Assembly (NCBI GenBank): GCA_028290305.1 | Contig: JAQGKC010000197.1 | Location: 1 to 41,510 of the forward strand | Source of the DNA: Bradyrhizobium sp. | Lineage (GTDB): Bacteria > Pseudomonadota > Alphaproteobacteria > Rhizobiales > Xanthobacteraceae | Reading direction: 5' to 3' | Length of the DNA: 41,510 nt | Shown here: positions 1-8,744 of the stretch, one piece after another | Position numbering within the stretch: the first letter of the stretch is position 1 | Layout of the letters: the number at the start of each line of letters is the position of its first letter | Position numbers and translations under genes: made by a program | Notes under the pieces: model-generated | Database searches by the model: none | Told to the model about the DNA's origin: nothing | What the model saw: only the letters and a program-made list of their open reading frames with translations

Positions 1-767
1 TCCTTGGAGACGCCGACCCGGGCGATGCCGGTGCGCTCATTGCCGAGCAGGAATTTGGCGTAGTCCCAGCCCTTGTTTTCCTCGCCGACCAGATTTTCGA
101 GCGGCACCTCGACGTCATCGAAGAACACTTCGTTGACCTCGTGACCGCCATCGATGGTCTGGATCGGACGCACCGTGATGCCCTTCGACTTCATGTCGAT
201 CAGAATGAAGGAGATGCCGGTTTGCTTTTTCGCGGCGGGATCGGTGCGGCACAGGCAGAAAATCCAGTCGGCGTACTGCGCCAGCGTGGTCCAGGTCTTC
301 TGGCCGTTGACGATGTATTTGTCGCCCTTACGCTCGGCCTTGGTCTTGAGCGAGGCGAGATCGGAGCCCGAACCCGGCTCCGAAAAGCCCTGGCACCACC
401 AGTCGTCGACATTGGCGATGCGCGGCAAATAATGCTTCTTCTGCTGCTCATTGCCGAAGGTGTAGATGACGGGGCCGACCATGCTGACGCCGAATGCGAG
501 CGGCGCCGGCGCCGGCGCCATCTGCAATTCCTCGTTGAAGATGTAATGCTGCACCGAGCTCCAGCCGGTACCGCCATATTCCTTCGGCCAGTGCGACACG
601 CCCCAGCCCTTTTTGTTCAGGATGCGCCACCACGTGATCATCTCGTCCTTGCTGAGATGACGGCCCTCGACCAGTTTCTGGCGCGTCGCAGACGGCACGT
701 TCTCTTTGAAAAAGGTCCGCACTTCGTCACGAAACGCCACTTCTTCCTTGCTGAAGCTGAGATCCAT
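1..767 (-). CDS. pimC: Acyl-CoA dehydrogenase, PimC-like (partial, 3' end outside window)
   Basis: Flavoprotein expected to make the alpha,beta double bond in acyl-CoA thioesters, the first oxidation of beta-oxidation. About 255 residues are readable from the ATG at 765-767, beginning MDLSFSKEEVAFRDEVR, and the frame is open to the window edge. The family signature GFSEPGSGSDLASLKTKA is present, followed by NGQKTWTT and DDVEVPLENLVGEENKGW. A strong AGGAGG ribosome site lies just upstream (about 773-778), which fixes the start. It is the fourth gene of a minus-strand series after the fused hydratase/dehydrogenase, ligase and thiolase, the order known for R. palustris pimF-A-B-C, where the next gene is the small dehydrogenase subunit pimD. 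A 234-base gap with a palindromic repeat separates it from the thiolase. The family call is firm; the pim name is inferred from order. Confidence 0.85.
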   Translation of the reverse strand, partial: MDLSFSKEEVAFRDEVRTFFKENVPSATRQKLVEGRHLSKDEMITWWRILNKKGWGVSHWPKEYGGTGWSSVQHYIFNEELQMAPAPAPLAFGVSMVGPVIYTFGNEQQKKHYLPRIANVDDWWCQGFSEPGSGSDLASLKTKAERKGDKYIVNGQKTWTTLAQYADWIFCLCRTDPAAKKQTGISFILIDMKSKGITVRPIQTIDGGHEVNEVFFDDVEVPLENLVGEENKGWDYAKFLLGNERTGIARVGVSK

Positions 768-820
768 CGGATCCTCCTGTGAGCGAATTATTTTCGAAAA
801 ATTCTCTACAACGGAAGCGT

Positions 821-960
821 GCCCCCTCTCCCATGGGGAGATGGTTGGGGCGAGGGGGTACCGTCTATCGTTAGGGCGTAACCCCTCACCCGGATCGCCC
901 CGGACGATGCTTCGCATCGCCAAGGCGATCCGACCTCTCCCCATGGGAGAGGTGAGACCG
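821..960. repeat. Palindromic intergenic repeat, family A, copy 1
   Basis: The outer arms CCTCTCCCATGGGGAG (near 825-840) and CTCCCCATGGGAGAGG (near 938-953) are perfect inverted complements, and each arm is itself nearly palindromic. Inside are GGGGCGAGGGGGTA and a matching ACCCCTCACCC. A related copy lies at about 3921-4031, inside the same operon. It occupies the gap between thiolase and acyl-CoA dehydrogenase. It looks like the small non-coding REP/MITE-like repeats common in Bradyrhizobiaceae; no transposase is present. Confidence 0.75.
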
Positions 961-1001
961 TGCCAGCGGCGCGCTCCTGATCCACATTTTGCGCGACCGC
1001 T

Positions 1002-2189
1002 TTACTGCAGCACCTCGAACAAACCCGCCGCGCCCATGCCGCCGCCGACGCACATGGTCACCACCGCATACTTGGCTTTGCGGCGGCGGCCCTCGATCAG
1101 CGCGTGACCGGTGAGACGCGCACCCGACATGCCGTAGGGATGGCCGACCGCGATCGCGCCGCCGTCGACGTTGATCTTCTCCGGATCGATGCCGAGCTTG
1201 TCGCGGCAATAGATCACCTGCACCGCGAAGGCCTCGTTCAATTCCCAGAGGTCGATATCGCTGACCTTGAGGCCATGGCGCTTGAGCAGGCGCGGCACCG
1301 CGAATACCGGTCCGATGCCCATTTCATCCGGCTCGCAGCCGGCGGCGACGAAGCCGCGGAAGATGCCGAGCGGCTTGAGCCCGCGCCTGGAAGCTTCCTT
1401 GTCGCTCATGATCACCGACGCGCTGGCGCCATCCGACAACTGGCTGGCATTGCCGGCGGTGATGGTGAAACCATCGCCGCGCACGGGCTTGAGGCCGGCA
1501 AGGCCTTCGGCCGAAGTTTCGGGGCGCGGGCCCTCGTCCTTCGACAGCGTAACGTCCTTGAAGGAAATCTCGCCGGTGGCCTTGTCGGCCACACCCATCT
1601 TGGTGGTGATCGGCGCCAGTTCGTCGTTGAACTTGCCGCCCTGCTGGGCTGCGGCGGTGCGGCGCTGGCTCTCCAGCGAATATTCGTCCTGGCGCTCGCG
1701 CGAAATGCCGTAGCGCTTGGCCACGACTTCGGCGGTGTCGATCATCGGCATGTACACTTCGCCTTTGATCTTCAAGAGCGCCGGATCCTGGGTGTGAAAC
1801 TTGTTGGCGTGATCGTTCTGCACCAGGCTGATCGATTCCCCGCCGCCGCCGACCGCGATCTCGACGCCGTCGAAAATCACCGACCGTGCCGCCAGCGCAA
1901 TCGCCTGCAGGCCCGACGCGCATTGCCGGTCGATGGTGGTGCCACCGACGGTGACCGGCAGGCCCGCGCGCAGCAGCGCCTTGCGGGCGATGTTGCCGCC
2001 GGTCGAGCCCTGCTGCAGGGCCGCGCCCATCACCACGTCCTCGACTTCCTTCGGATCAACCTTGGCGCGGGCGACCGCCTCGCCGATCGCGTGGCCCAAA
2101 AGCGTCGCGCCTTCGGTGGCGTTAAGGGCGCCGCGATAGGCCTTGCCGATCGGGGTGCGGGCGGTGGAGACGATAACTGCGTCGGTCAT
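1002..2189 (-). CDS. pimB: Acetyl-CoA C-acyltransferase (thiolase), PimB-like
   Basis: Cleaves 3-ketoacyl-CoA with CoA to acetyl-CoA and a chain shortened by two carbons, the last step of beta-oxidation. The protein is 395 residues, usual for thiolases. The nucleophilic cysteine is Cys90 in DRQCASGLQ, the active-site histidine is His350 in [14 protein letters not shown], and the second cysteine is Cys380 in [10 protein letters not shown]. The start codon overlaps the stop of the upstream ligase (ATGA, 2186-2189), so the two are translationally coupled. The gene sits between ligase and acyl-CoA dehydrogenase genes as in the R. palustris pim operon. Enzyme class is certain; substrate (dicarboxyl versus monocarboxyl acyl-CoA) is inferred from context. 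Confidence 0.93.
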   Translation of the reverse strand: MTDAVIVSTARTPIGKAYRGALNATEGATLLGHAIGEAVARAKVDPKEVEDVVMGAALQQGSTGGNIARKALLRAGLPVTVGGTTIDRQCASGLQAIALAARSVIFDGVEIAVGGGGESISLVQNDHANKFHTQDPALLKIKGEVYMPMIDTAEVVAKRYGISRERQDEYSLESQRRTAAAQQGGKFNDELAPITTKMGVADKATGEISFKDVTLSKDEGPRPETSAEGLAGLKPVRGDGFTITAGNASQLSDGASASVIMSDKEASRRGLKPLGIFRGFVAAGCEPDEMGIGPVFAVPRLLKRHGLKVSDIDLWELNEAFAVQVIYCRDKLGIDPEKINVDGGAIAVGHPYGMSGARLTGHALIEGRRRKAKYAVVTMCVGGGMGAAGLFEVLQ

Positions 2190-3889
2190 GAACGACCTCC
2201 TGTTGCGAGTTGCTGTTGCTGGGGCGGCGCGGGTTGTTGTGAGGATTGCTGCAAGGGTTGCAGGTTGCGCAATTCATGGCGCGAGAGCTTGCCGACCGAC
2301 GTCCGCGGCAATTCATCGACGAAATCGAGCGCCGCGGGAATTTCGTGCTTGCCGAGCTTGCCGGCGAGGAATGTCTTGAGTTCATCCAGCGTGAAAGGAT
2401 TGGCGCCGACGCGCAGTTTGACAAAAGCCTTCGCCGCTTCTCCGCGATAATCGTCGGGAATGCCGATCACGATCACTTCCTGCACCGCGGGGTGTTCATA
2501 AATCGCTTGCTCGATCATCTGCGGATAAACATTGAAGCCGCCGGAGATGATCATGTCCTTCTTGCGATCGACCAGATAAAAATAGCCATCAGAGTCCATG
2601 TAGCCGATATCGCCGGTCAGGAAGCGGTCGCCGACAAAGGCCTCGGCGGTTTCCTGCGGCCTGTTCCAATAGCCCTTGGTGACGTTCGGCCCCTTGATGC
2701 GGATCTCGCCGACTTCACCCGTCGGCAAAGCCTTCTTCGAATCGTCGAGCGCGACTACGTCCATCTCGATGCCCGGCAGCATCAGCCCGATCGAGCCCGG
2801 TTTCTCCGGTCCCTCCGGGGGGTGGCCGGTGCCGGGCGAGCAGGTTTCGGTCATGCCCCAGCCGCTCTTGAGCTTCATGTTGGTTTTGCGCTCGAAGATC
2901 CTGGCGACCTCAACCGGCAACGGCGCGCCGCCCGATCCGCAACTGACCAGCGACGACAGATCGCGGCTCTCGAGGTCCGGAAGGCTCGCAATCGCGATCC
3001 ACATCGTGGGAACGCCGGGAAACACCGTCGCCCGCTTGACTTCGATGTCGCGCATCACGGCTTCGACGTCGAAGCGCTGGTGCAGCGAGATCAGGTCGCC
3101 ACGCTCGAGGCTGCGCAGCAGGATCACCGTCAGCGCGTAGATATGAAACAGCGGCAGTACGCAGATCACGCGCTCGATGGCGTTGCGCTCGGCCCGCGAC
3201 TTTTTGCCCCAGACGTCATAGATCGACACCGCCGACGTCAGGTTGCCATGGCTAAGCATCGCGCCCTTGGGCAGGCCGGTGGTCCCACCGGTATATTGCA
3301 GCAGGGCGACGTCATCGGCTGAAACCGAGGGCCACTGCGCCGGCCTGGTTGCGCCATCGACGAACGTTTTGAACGTCACGATGTCAGGACGATCCGGGAT
3401 CGGCGTGTGCGGATTGCCAACCGCACCCCAAAGATCGTCCTCGCAGACGATCAGCCGATCGAGCAGGCCCTTCTCGAGGAATTTCAGCGCCATCGGCAAC
3501 AGCGCCGCAAGATTGCTGGTGACAAGAATGCGCGCGCCGCTGTCGCTTAACTTGTGAGAGAGCGCACGTTCGCCGTCGAGCGGGCTGAGATGCACGACAC
3601 GAGCGCCGGCCTTCAGCGCGCCGAAGAAATTCACCGGGTGATCCGGCGAATTGCCGAGAAACAGCGCTACTGATTTGTTCTTGCCGTAGCCGGCACGCAG
3701 GAATGCCGAGGCGGCGACCTCGACCATCGCTTCCAGTTCGGGATAGCTGATCGGCCGGTCGCGGAATTCGATCGCCGGCCGCGCGGCGAACTGCACGGCT
3801 GCCTTCGACAACAGGTCAGGCAACGTCCCGCGCGCGATCGCGTCGTCCCAATGGACGCCTTCCGGATAGAATTTTTCGCCGGGGTGCAT
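2186..3889 (-). CDS. pimA: Long-chain/dicarboxylate acyl-CoA ligase (AMP-binding), PimA-like
   Basis: Activates a carboxylic acid to its CoA thioester with ATP. The protein is 567 residues. The adenylate-forming motifs are in order: phosphate loop [11 protein letters not shown] at 199-209, [11 protein letters not shown] near 343-353, [15 protein letters not shown] near 394-408, [20 protein letters not shown] near 424-443, and the C-terminal catalytic lysine Lys534 in [13 protein letters not shown]. The last 25 residues are an unusual Gln/Pro-rich tail, which may be disordered. It lies between the fused hydratase/dehydrogenase and the thiolase, as pimA does between pimF and pimB. A 176-base gap with a palindromic repeat separates it from pimF. 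PimA of R. palustris acts on medium and long dicarboxylic acids; applying that here is inference. Confidence 0.9.
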   Translation of the reverse strand: MHPGEKFYPEGVHWDDAIARGTLPDLLSKAAVQFAARPAIEFRDRPISYPELEAMVEVAASAFLRAGYGKNKSVALFLGNSPDHPVNFFGALKAGARVVHLSPLDGERALSHKLSDSGARILVTSNLAALLPMALKFLEKGLLDRLIVCEDDLWGAVGNPHTPIPDRPDIVTFKTFVDGATRPAQWPSVSADDVALLQYTGGTTGLPKGAMLSHGNLTSAVSIYDVWGKKSRAERNAIERVICVLPLFHIYALTVILLRSLERGDLISLHQRFDVEAVMRDIEVKRATVFPGVPTMWIAIASLPDLESRDLSSLVSCGSGGAPLPVEVARIFERKTNMKLKSGWGMTETCSPGTGHPPEGPEKPGSIGLMLPGIEMDVVALDDSKKALPTGEVGEIRIKGPNVTKGYWNRPQETAEAFVGDRFLTGDIGYMDSDGYFYLVDRKKDMIISGGFNVYPQMIEQAIYEHPAVQEVIVIGIPDDYRGEAAKAFVKLRVGANPFTLDELKTFLAGKLGKHEIPAALDFVDELPRTSVGKLSRHELRNLQPLQQSSQQPAPPQQQQLATGGRS

Positions 3890-3918
3890 TCTTCAGCGTC
3901 TCGCGGTTCGATGAGTCC

Positions 3919-4033
3919 TCCCTCTCCCATCGGGAGAGGGTCGGGGTGAGGGGGTACGATCTATCGATATGCCAAAACCCCTCGCCCGGATCGCAAAAAC
4001 GATCCAACCTCTCCCTCCGGGAGAGGTGAGACT
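3919..4033. repeat. Palindromic intergenic repeat, family A, copy 2
   Basis: The arm CCCTCTCCCATCGGGAGAGG at the left matches the inverse arm CCTCTCCCTCCGGGAGAGG at the right, and the core contains GGGGTGAGGGGGTACG and ACCCCTCGCCCGGATCG as in copy 1 (821-960). It fills the gap between the pimF-like and pimA-like genes, so the operon transcript would carry a long hairpin here. Repeat family inferred from the two copies in this window. Confidence 0.75.
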
Positions 4034-4065
4034 GAGCGCGGGGACAGGCATCATTTCCAATTCCA

Positions 4066-6162
4066 TCAGGCCGCTTTCGCTGTCTGCGCGAGCGACGCAA
4101 ATGTCTTGCCTTCGGCGGCCAGGCGCTTGAGCAGCGGCGCGGGCTCGAGCGAGGGGTCGTTGGTCTCCTTGGCGTAGAATGACAACCGGTCGGCGATGTG
4201 CTTGAGGCCGACCTGGTCGGCGTAGAACATCGGGCCGCCGCGATAGATCGGCCAGCCATAACCATAGAGCCAGATCACATCGATATCGCTCGGACGCGCC
4301 GCGATATGTTCCTCGAGAATCCGCGCGCCCTCGTTGATCATCGGATACATCATGCGCTCGAGAATTTCGTCGTCGCTCACGACGCGACGCTTGCGGCCGA
4401 GCCGCTGCAGGGTCTCGTCGATCAGCTTCTCGACTTCCGGATCGGGCAATGGCGCGCGCGAACCCGCTTCATATTTGTAATAGCCCTTGCCGGTCTTCTG
4501 GCCGAAGCGGCCGGCTTCGCACAGTGCGTCGGCGATTTCCGACTTGATGCCGCGATCCTTGCGCGAGCGCCAACCGATATCGAGGCCGGCAAGATCGCCC
4601 ATCGCGAACGGTCCCATCGGCATGCCGAACTTGGTCACGACCGCATCGACCTGCTGCGGCAACGCGCCTTCGAACAGCAATTTTTCCGCCTGCTTGCCAC
4701 GTTGCGCCAGCATCCGGTTGCCGACGAAGCCGTCGCAGACGCCGACCACCGCCGGCACCTTGGCGATGCGGCGCGCCACCGCAACCGCCGTCGTCAGCGC
4801 GTCCGGCGCGGTCTTTTCCGCGCGCACGATCTCGCACAGCTTCATCACATTGGCCGGGCTGAAGAAGTGCATGCCCAGCACGTCCTGCGGACGCTTTGTG
4901 ACCTTGGCGATTTCATCGATGTTCAGGTAGGAGGTGTTGCTGGCGAGAACCGCGCCCGGCTTGGCGAATTTATCCAGTGCGGTGAACACTTCCTTCTTGA
5001 TCGCCATGGTCTCGAACACGGCTTCGATAATCAGGTCGGCATCCCTGACGTTTTCCAGCCCGACCACGCCGTTGATCAGGCCCATCCGCTTGGCGGGCGC
5101 ATCGGCGGGAATGCCGCCGCGCGCCGCGGTCGCTTCGTAATTCTTCTGCATCACGCCCATGCCGCGCTTGAGCTGCTCTTCGCCGGTCTCGATCAGCGTC
5201 ACCGGAATACCGGCATTGGCGAATGACATCGCGATACCGCCGCCCATGGTACCGGCGCCGATGATGGCGACCCGCTCGACATTGCGCGGCTTGGTGCCTT
5301 CGGGCACGCCGGCAACCTTGGCCGCCTCGCGCTCGGAGAAAAAGGCGTAACGCTGTGCCTTCGATTGATCGCTCGCCACCAGCTTGAGGAAGCCCTCGCG
5401 CTCCTTCTTCAGCCCTTCATCGAACGGCAGGTCGATGGCGGCGCCGACCGCATCGGCTGCGGCAAACGGCGCTTCCAGCCCGCGCGCTTTCTTGGTCATC
5501 GCCGCAACCGCGCTGGTGAAGATCGAGCGGTCGGCCTTTGCCGCCGCAAGCTTGCTGTCGTCGTCGCGCAGCTTGCGCAACGGACGCTTCTCCGCCAGCA
5601 CTTTGCGGGCAAATGCCTCGCCGCCTGTGGCCGGACCTTCGACGATCTCCTCGATCAGGCCGCTCTTGAGCGCCTCCGCTGCACCAATCGGATCGCCGCC
5701 GACGATCATCTTGACCGCGAGTTCGGGACCGACCGCGCGCGGCAGACGCTGCGTTCCGCCGGCGCCCGGCAGCAAACCGAGCTTCACTTCAGGCAGGCCC
5801 AGCTTTGCGTCCTTGGTCGCGACGCGGAAGTGGCAGGCGAGCGCAACTTCCAGGCCGCCGCCGAGCGCAGTGCCATGAATGGCGGCAACGATCGGCTTGG
5901 GGCTGTTCTCCATCTCGGTCAGCACCTCGTGCAGACCCGGAGGCTTCGGCGGCTTGCCGAATTCGGTGATGTCGGCGCCGGCGATAAAGGTGCGGCCGGC
6001 GCAGGTCAGAACGATCGCCTTCACTTCGGGATCGGCGATTGCACTTTTCATGCATTCCAGGATACCGCCGCGGACAGCGGCGCTCAGTGCATTTACTGGA
6101 GGGTTGTTGACCGTGACGATGGCAACAACGTCATGACGCTCAAGCTTGACCACTTCGCTCAC
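4066..6162 (-). CDS. pimF: Fused enoyl-CoA hydratase / 3-hydroxyacyl-CoA dehydrogenase, PimF-like
   Basis: Bifunctional enzyme for hydration of enoyl-CoA and NAD-dependent oxidation of the 3-hydroxyacyl-CoA. The protein is 698 residues. The N-terminal crotonase domain (about 1-190) has both catalytic glutamates, Glu105 in GGGLEVALAC and Glu125 in LGLPEVKLGLLPGAGG. The dehydrogenase domain has the dinucleotide motif GAGTMGGG at 302-309 and the active-site histidine His432 in GMHFFSPANVMK, followed by the usual C-terminal 3HCDH repeats. The start is GTG at 6160-6162 with AAGGAG about eight bases upstream. It is first in the minus-strand operon and divergent from an IclR regulator. FadB/FadJ are the related general names; operon order favours pimF. 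Confidence 0.92.
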   Translation of the reverse strand: MSEVVKLERHDVVAIVTVNNPPVNALSAAVRGGILECMKSAIADPEVKAIVLTCAGRTFIAGADITEFGKPPKPPGLHEVLTEMENSPKPIVAAIHGTALGGGLEVALACHFRVATKDAKLGLPEVKLGLLPGAGGTQRLPRAVGPELAVKMIVGGDPIGAAEALKSGLIEEIVEGPATGGEAFARKVLAEKRPLRKLRDDDSKLAAAKADRSIFTSAVAAMTKKARGLEAPFAAADAVGAAIDLPFDEGLKKEREGFLKLVASDQSKAQRYAFFSEREAAKVAGVPEGTKPRNVERVAIIGAGTMGGGIAMSFANAGIPVTLIETGEEQLKRGMGVMQKNYEATAARGGIPADAPAKRMGLINGVVGLENVRDADLIIEAVFETMAIKKEVFTALDKFAKPGAVLASNTSYLNIDEIAKVTKRPQDVLGMHFFSPANVMKLCEIVRAEKTAPDALTTAVAVARRIAKVPAVVGVCDGFVGNRMLAQRGKQAEKLLFEGALPQQVDAVVTKFGMPMGPFAMGDLAGLDIGWRSRKDRGIKSEIADALCEAGRFGQKTGKGYYKYEAGSRAPLPDPEVEKLIDETLQRLGRKRRVVSDDEILERMMYPMINEGARILEEHIAARPSDIDVIWLYGYGWPIYRGGPMFYADQVGLKHIADRLSFYAKETNDPSLEPAPLLKRLAAEGKTFASLAQTAKAA

Positions 6163-6205
6163 GGCACTCTCCTTGGATACCTTGTTTTTATCAATTTCGC
6201 ACTGC

Positions 6206-6218
6206 GGAATTTAATTCC
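6206..6218. promoter_or_regulatory. Palindromic operator candidate for the adjacent IclR regulator
   Basis: GGAATTTAATTCC is a perfect 13-base palindrome in the 123-base gap between the divergent pimF-like operon and the IclR gene. It resembles the GGAAATnATTTCC type of site known for IclR of E. coli. A TTGACA hexamer at 6224-6229 lies next to it on the plus strand, but I see no good -10 box at standard spacing. The assignment to this IclR protein rests on position and palindrome shape only. Confidence 0.55.
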
Positions 6219-6285
6219 ACATCTTGACACGGAGGGTTATTTTGAAGCACGTCGCTTGTCAACGAGGTCCGCACAGCAGAAGTCG

Positions 6286-7152
6286 ATGAAACGTCCAGGC
6301 AAGAAAGTGGCGACCGATCGCAGTTTCGTCGTCGCGCTTTCCCGCGGCCTTGATGTGTTGCGCGCATTCCAACCCAATGACGGGCTTCTTGGCAATCAAG
6401 AGATCGCGGCCCGTACCAACTTGCCAAAGCCAACCGTTTCGCGGCTGACCTATACTCTGACCAAGCTCGGCTACCTTACACCGGTTCCGCGGTTCGAGAA
6501 ATATCAGCTGGCGCCCTCGGCCATGGCGCTCGGGTATGCCGCTCTTGCAAATCTCGGCGTTCGGCATTTGTCCGAAGCCTACCGCGAAGAAGTCATGCGC
6601 GAGACCGGCGGCGCGGTCGCCGTCGGCGGCCGCGACCGCCTCAGCATGATTTACTTTGGCCAAAGCCGCAACGGTCTCACGCTAGGCGTTCAACTGGACG
6701 TCGGTTCGCGAATACCGATTGCGACGACCGCGATGGGCCGGGCTTATATTTGGGCACTGCCAAATGATGAGCGTGCCTCATTATTGCGCGAACTCCGCGA
6801 ACATTATGGTAGCCGCTGGCCCAAAATGCGCGACGGCATCGAACGCTCCGGCGAAACGGTGCAGCGGCTTGGCTTTACGATCTCGGCGGGCGAATGGCAG
6901 GACGACGTGCACGCCGTCGGCGTGGCACTAAAGCTCAATGACGGAACTGGTCCTTACGCCTTTAATTGTGGCGCGCCCGCCTTCCGTTTTACGGAAGACC
7001 GGCTGCGCCACGATATTGGACCTCGCCTCGTGGCGATGGTAAGGAACATCGAAGCGGCCTTGGGTGGCGCAGCGCCGCAATCAAAAAAAGAAGAAAACAA
7101 AAAACTGAAAACAGGAGGGAAAGTTGCACGTGTGGTTGAGGCGATCAGGTAA
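6286..7152 (+). CDS. IclR-family transcriptional regulator
   Basis: DNA-binding regulator of 288 residues from the ATG at 6286 (MKRPGKKVATDRSFVVALSR). The frame stays open far upstream, but that part lies opposite pimF and is a shadow. The N-terminal winged helix-turn-helix reads LSRGLDVLRAFQPNDGLLGNQEIAARTNLPKPTVSRL in two pieces (residues about 18-54), and the C-terminal effector domain carries the family features TAMGRAYIWALP and GEWQDDVHAVGVAL. The C-terminus is Lys-rich. It is divergent from the beta-oxidation operon and precedes an ABC transporter operon in the same direction, so it probably controls one or both. The likely ligand is an acid or acyl-CoA of the pathway, which is inference. 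Confidence 0.9.
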   Translation: MKRPGKKVATDRSFVVALSRGLDVLRAFQPNDGLLGNQEIAARTNLPKPTVSRLTYTLTKLGYLTPVPRFEKYQLAPSAMALGYAALANLGVRHLSEAYREEVMRETGGAVAVGGRDRLSMIYFGQSRNGLTLGVQLDVGSRIPIATTAMGRAYIWALPNDERASLLRELREHYGSRWPKMRDGIERSGETVQRLGFTISAGEWQDDVHAVGVALKLNDGTGPYAFNCGAPAFRFTEDRLRHDIGPRLVAMVRNIEAALGGAAPQSKKEENKKLKTGGKVARVVEAIR

Positions 7153-7224
7153 TCTGCATCGTTATGACCGGCGAACAAATTCGCACGGTCAATCCGGCCC
7201 AACGAGATATTCGGGCGGAACGAA

Positions 7225-8022
7225 ATGACGCAGGCACAGCTCGCGCAGGGGCAGTCACCCCTGCTTGCGGTACGCGACGTCAGCGTCGTGTTCGGCGGCA
7301 TCATCGCATTGAACGGCGTGTCCTTTGACATGCATCAGGGCCAGATCCTCGGCCTGATCGGGCCGAATGGCGCCGGCAAGACCACACTCTTCAACTGCCT
7401 GAGCCGGCTCTATCAGCCAAGCGCCGGCGACATTCTCATGGAAGGTGAGAGCATCCTAAGGCGTCCGCCGCACCGGATCGCCGAAATCGGCATCGGCCGC
7501 ACCTTCCAGAACGTCGCGCTGTTTCCCAATCTGTCGGTGCTCGACAACGTTCGGGTCGGCACCCACGCACGCACCAACAGCGATATTATCAGCGACTCGC
7601 TGAAACTGCCTTGGGTTCGCCGCGGCGAGGCCGAACTCAACAAGCGCGTCCATGACATCCTCGGCTATCTCGATCTCGAAGACGTCGCGCATGTGACGGT
7701 TTCCGGTTTGCCGTTCGGCACCCAAAAACGTGTCGAGCTGGCGCGCGCGCTGGCCGCCAATCCAAAGATCCTGCTGCTCGACGAGCCCGCCGGCGGCCTC
7801 AACCACGAAGAAGTCTATGTACTCGGCGATCTGATCCGCCGCATTCGCGACGAGCGCAAGATGACCGTCCTGCTGGTCGAACATCACATGGGACTGGTGA
7901 TGTCGATCGCCGACCATGTCGTCGCGCTCAATTTCGGCCGCAAGCTCGCCGAGGGAACGCCGGCCACGGTGCAATCCGACCCTGATGTCATCAAGGCCTA
8001 TCTGGGGAGCAAGGACCAATGA
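7225..8022 (+). CDS. livG: Branched-chain amino acid-type ABC transporter ATPase, LivG-like
   Basis: Cytoplasmic ATP-hydrolysing subunit of a HAAT/Liv-family importer; 265 residues. Walker A is GPNGAGKTT near residue 48-56, the LivG-type sequence GIGRTFQNVALFPNLSVLDNV follows in two parts, and Walker B is ILLLDEPAGGLNHEE with the switch histidine in LLVEHHMG. The signature loop is unusual: SGLPFGTQKRVELARALA, with SGLPFG where LSYGQQ or LSGGQ is typical; this is seen in several LivG proteins. Its stop overlaps the livF start (ATGA at 8019-8022). It opens a five-gene operon with livF, livH, livM and a binding protein. Substrate is inferred from the neighbouring beta-oxidation genes (fatty or dicarboxylic acids) rather than amino acids. 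Confidence 0.92.
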   Translation: MTQAQLAQGQSPLLAVRDVSVVFGGIIALNGVSFDMHQGQILGLIGPNGAGKTTLFNCLSRLYQPSAGDILMEGESILRRPPHRIAEIGIGRTFQNVALFPNLSVLDNVRVGTHARTNSDIISDSLKLPWVRRGEAELNKRVHDILGYLDLEDVAHVTVSGLPFGTQKRVELARALAANPKILLLDEPAGGLNHEEVYVLGDLIRRIRDERKMTVLLVEHHMGLVMSIADHVVALNFGRKLAEGTPATVQSDPDVIKAYLGSKDQ

Positions 8023-8732
8023 CCGCCATGCTCAATGTAAAAGATCTGCGCGCCTATTACGGCCAGGTCCAGGCGCTTCACGGTCTCGAGTTTGGTCTCA
8101 ACGAAGGCAGCATGACCACGCTGCTCGGCGCCAACGGCGCCGGCAAGACCACGACCTTGCGCGCGATCTGCAACATGGTGCGCTCCACCGGGGCGATCGA
8201 GTTCGAAGGCACCTCGCTCGCCGGCCGTTCGACTGAAAACATCGTCCGTCTCGGCATCGCCCATGTGCCGCAAGGCCGCGGCACGTTCACCACCATGACG
8301 GTGGAGGAAAACCTTCAGCTCGGCGCCATCACGCGCAGCGACAAGGCCGCTATCGTTTCCGACATCGAGCGCATGTACGATCATTTTCCCGTCCTGAAGC
8401 AGCGGCACACCCAGCAGGCCGGAACGCTGTCCGGCGGCGAACAGCAGATGCTGGCGGTCGCCCGTGCGTTGATGTTGCGTCCGAGACTGATGCTGCTGGA
8501 CGAACCGTCATTCGGACTGGCGCCGCTGATCGTGCGCGACCTGTTTCGAATCCTCGGCAAGATCAACCGCGAGGACAAGGTCACCATCATGGTGGTGGAG
8601 CAGAACGCGCAGCTGGCGCTGGAGCTCGCCGACAAGGCCTATGTGATCGAGACCGGGCGCATCGTGATGTCGGGAAGTGCCAACGAAATCTCGAACAACG
8701 AAGACGTCCGTAAATCCTACCTGGGATATTGA
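8019..8732 (+). CDS. livF: Branched-chain amino acid-type ABC transporter ATPase, LivF-like
   Basis: Second ATPase of the importer; 237 residues. Walker A is GANGAGKTTT, the signature is LSGGEQQMLAVARALM, Walker B is LMLLDEPSFGLAP, and the switch region is IMVVEQNAQLALELADKAYV. The C-terminal KSYLGY ending is typical of LivF. The start overlaps the upstream livG stop and livH begins 12 bases after its stop, showing one operon. Family assignment is firm; the cargo is not shown by sequence. Confidence 0.93.
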   Translation: MTAMLNVKDLRAYYGQVQALHGLEFGLNEGSMTTLLGANGAGKTTTLRAICNMVRSTGAIEFEGTSLAGRSTENIVRLGIAHVPQGRGTFTTMTVEENLQLGAITRSDKAAIVSDIERMYDHFPVLKQRHTQQAGTLSGGEQQMLAVARALMLRPRLMLLDEPSFGLAPLIVRDLFRILGKINREDKVTIMVVEQNAQLALELADKAYVIETGRIVMSGSANEISNNEDVRKSYLGY

Positions 8733-8744
8733 GGGAGCGCGGCC

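Noticed and set aside
1104..2450. 448-codon plus-strand frame opposite thiolase and ligase
   Set aside because: Typical high-GC antisense shadow, rich in Arg, Ala, Gly and His with no domain pattern, while the minus strand encodes clear enzymes.
5365..6285. Long plus-strand open frame continuous with the IclR gene
   Set aside because: It lies opposite the pimF-like coding sequence and crosses the divergent promoter; the IclR domain begins at the ATG at 6286.
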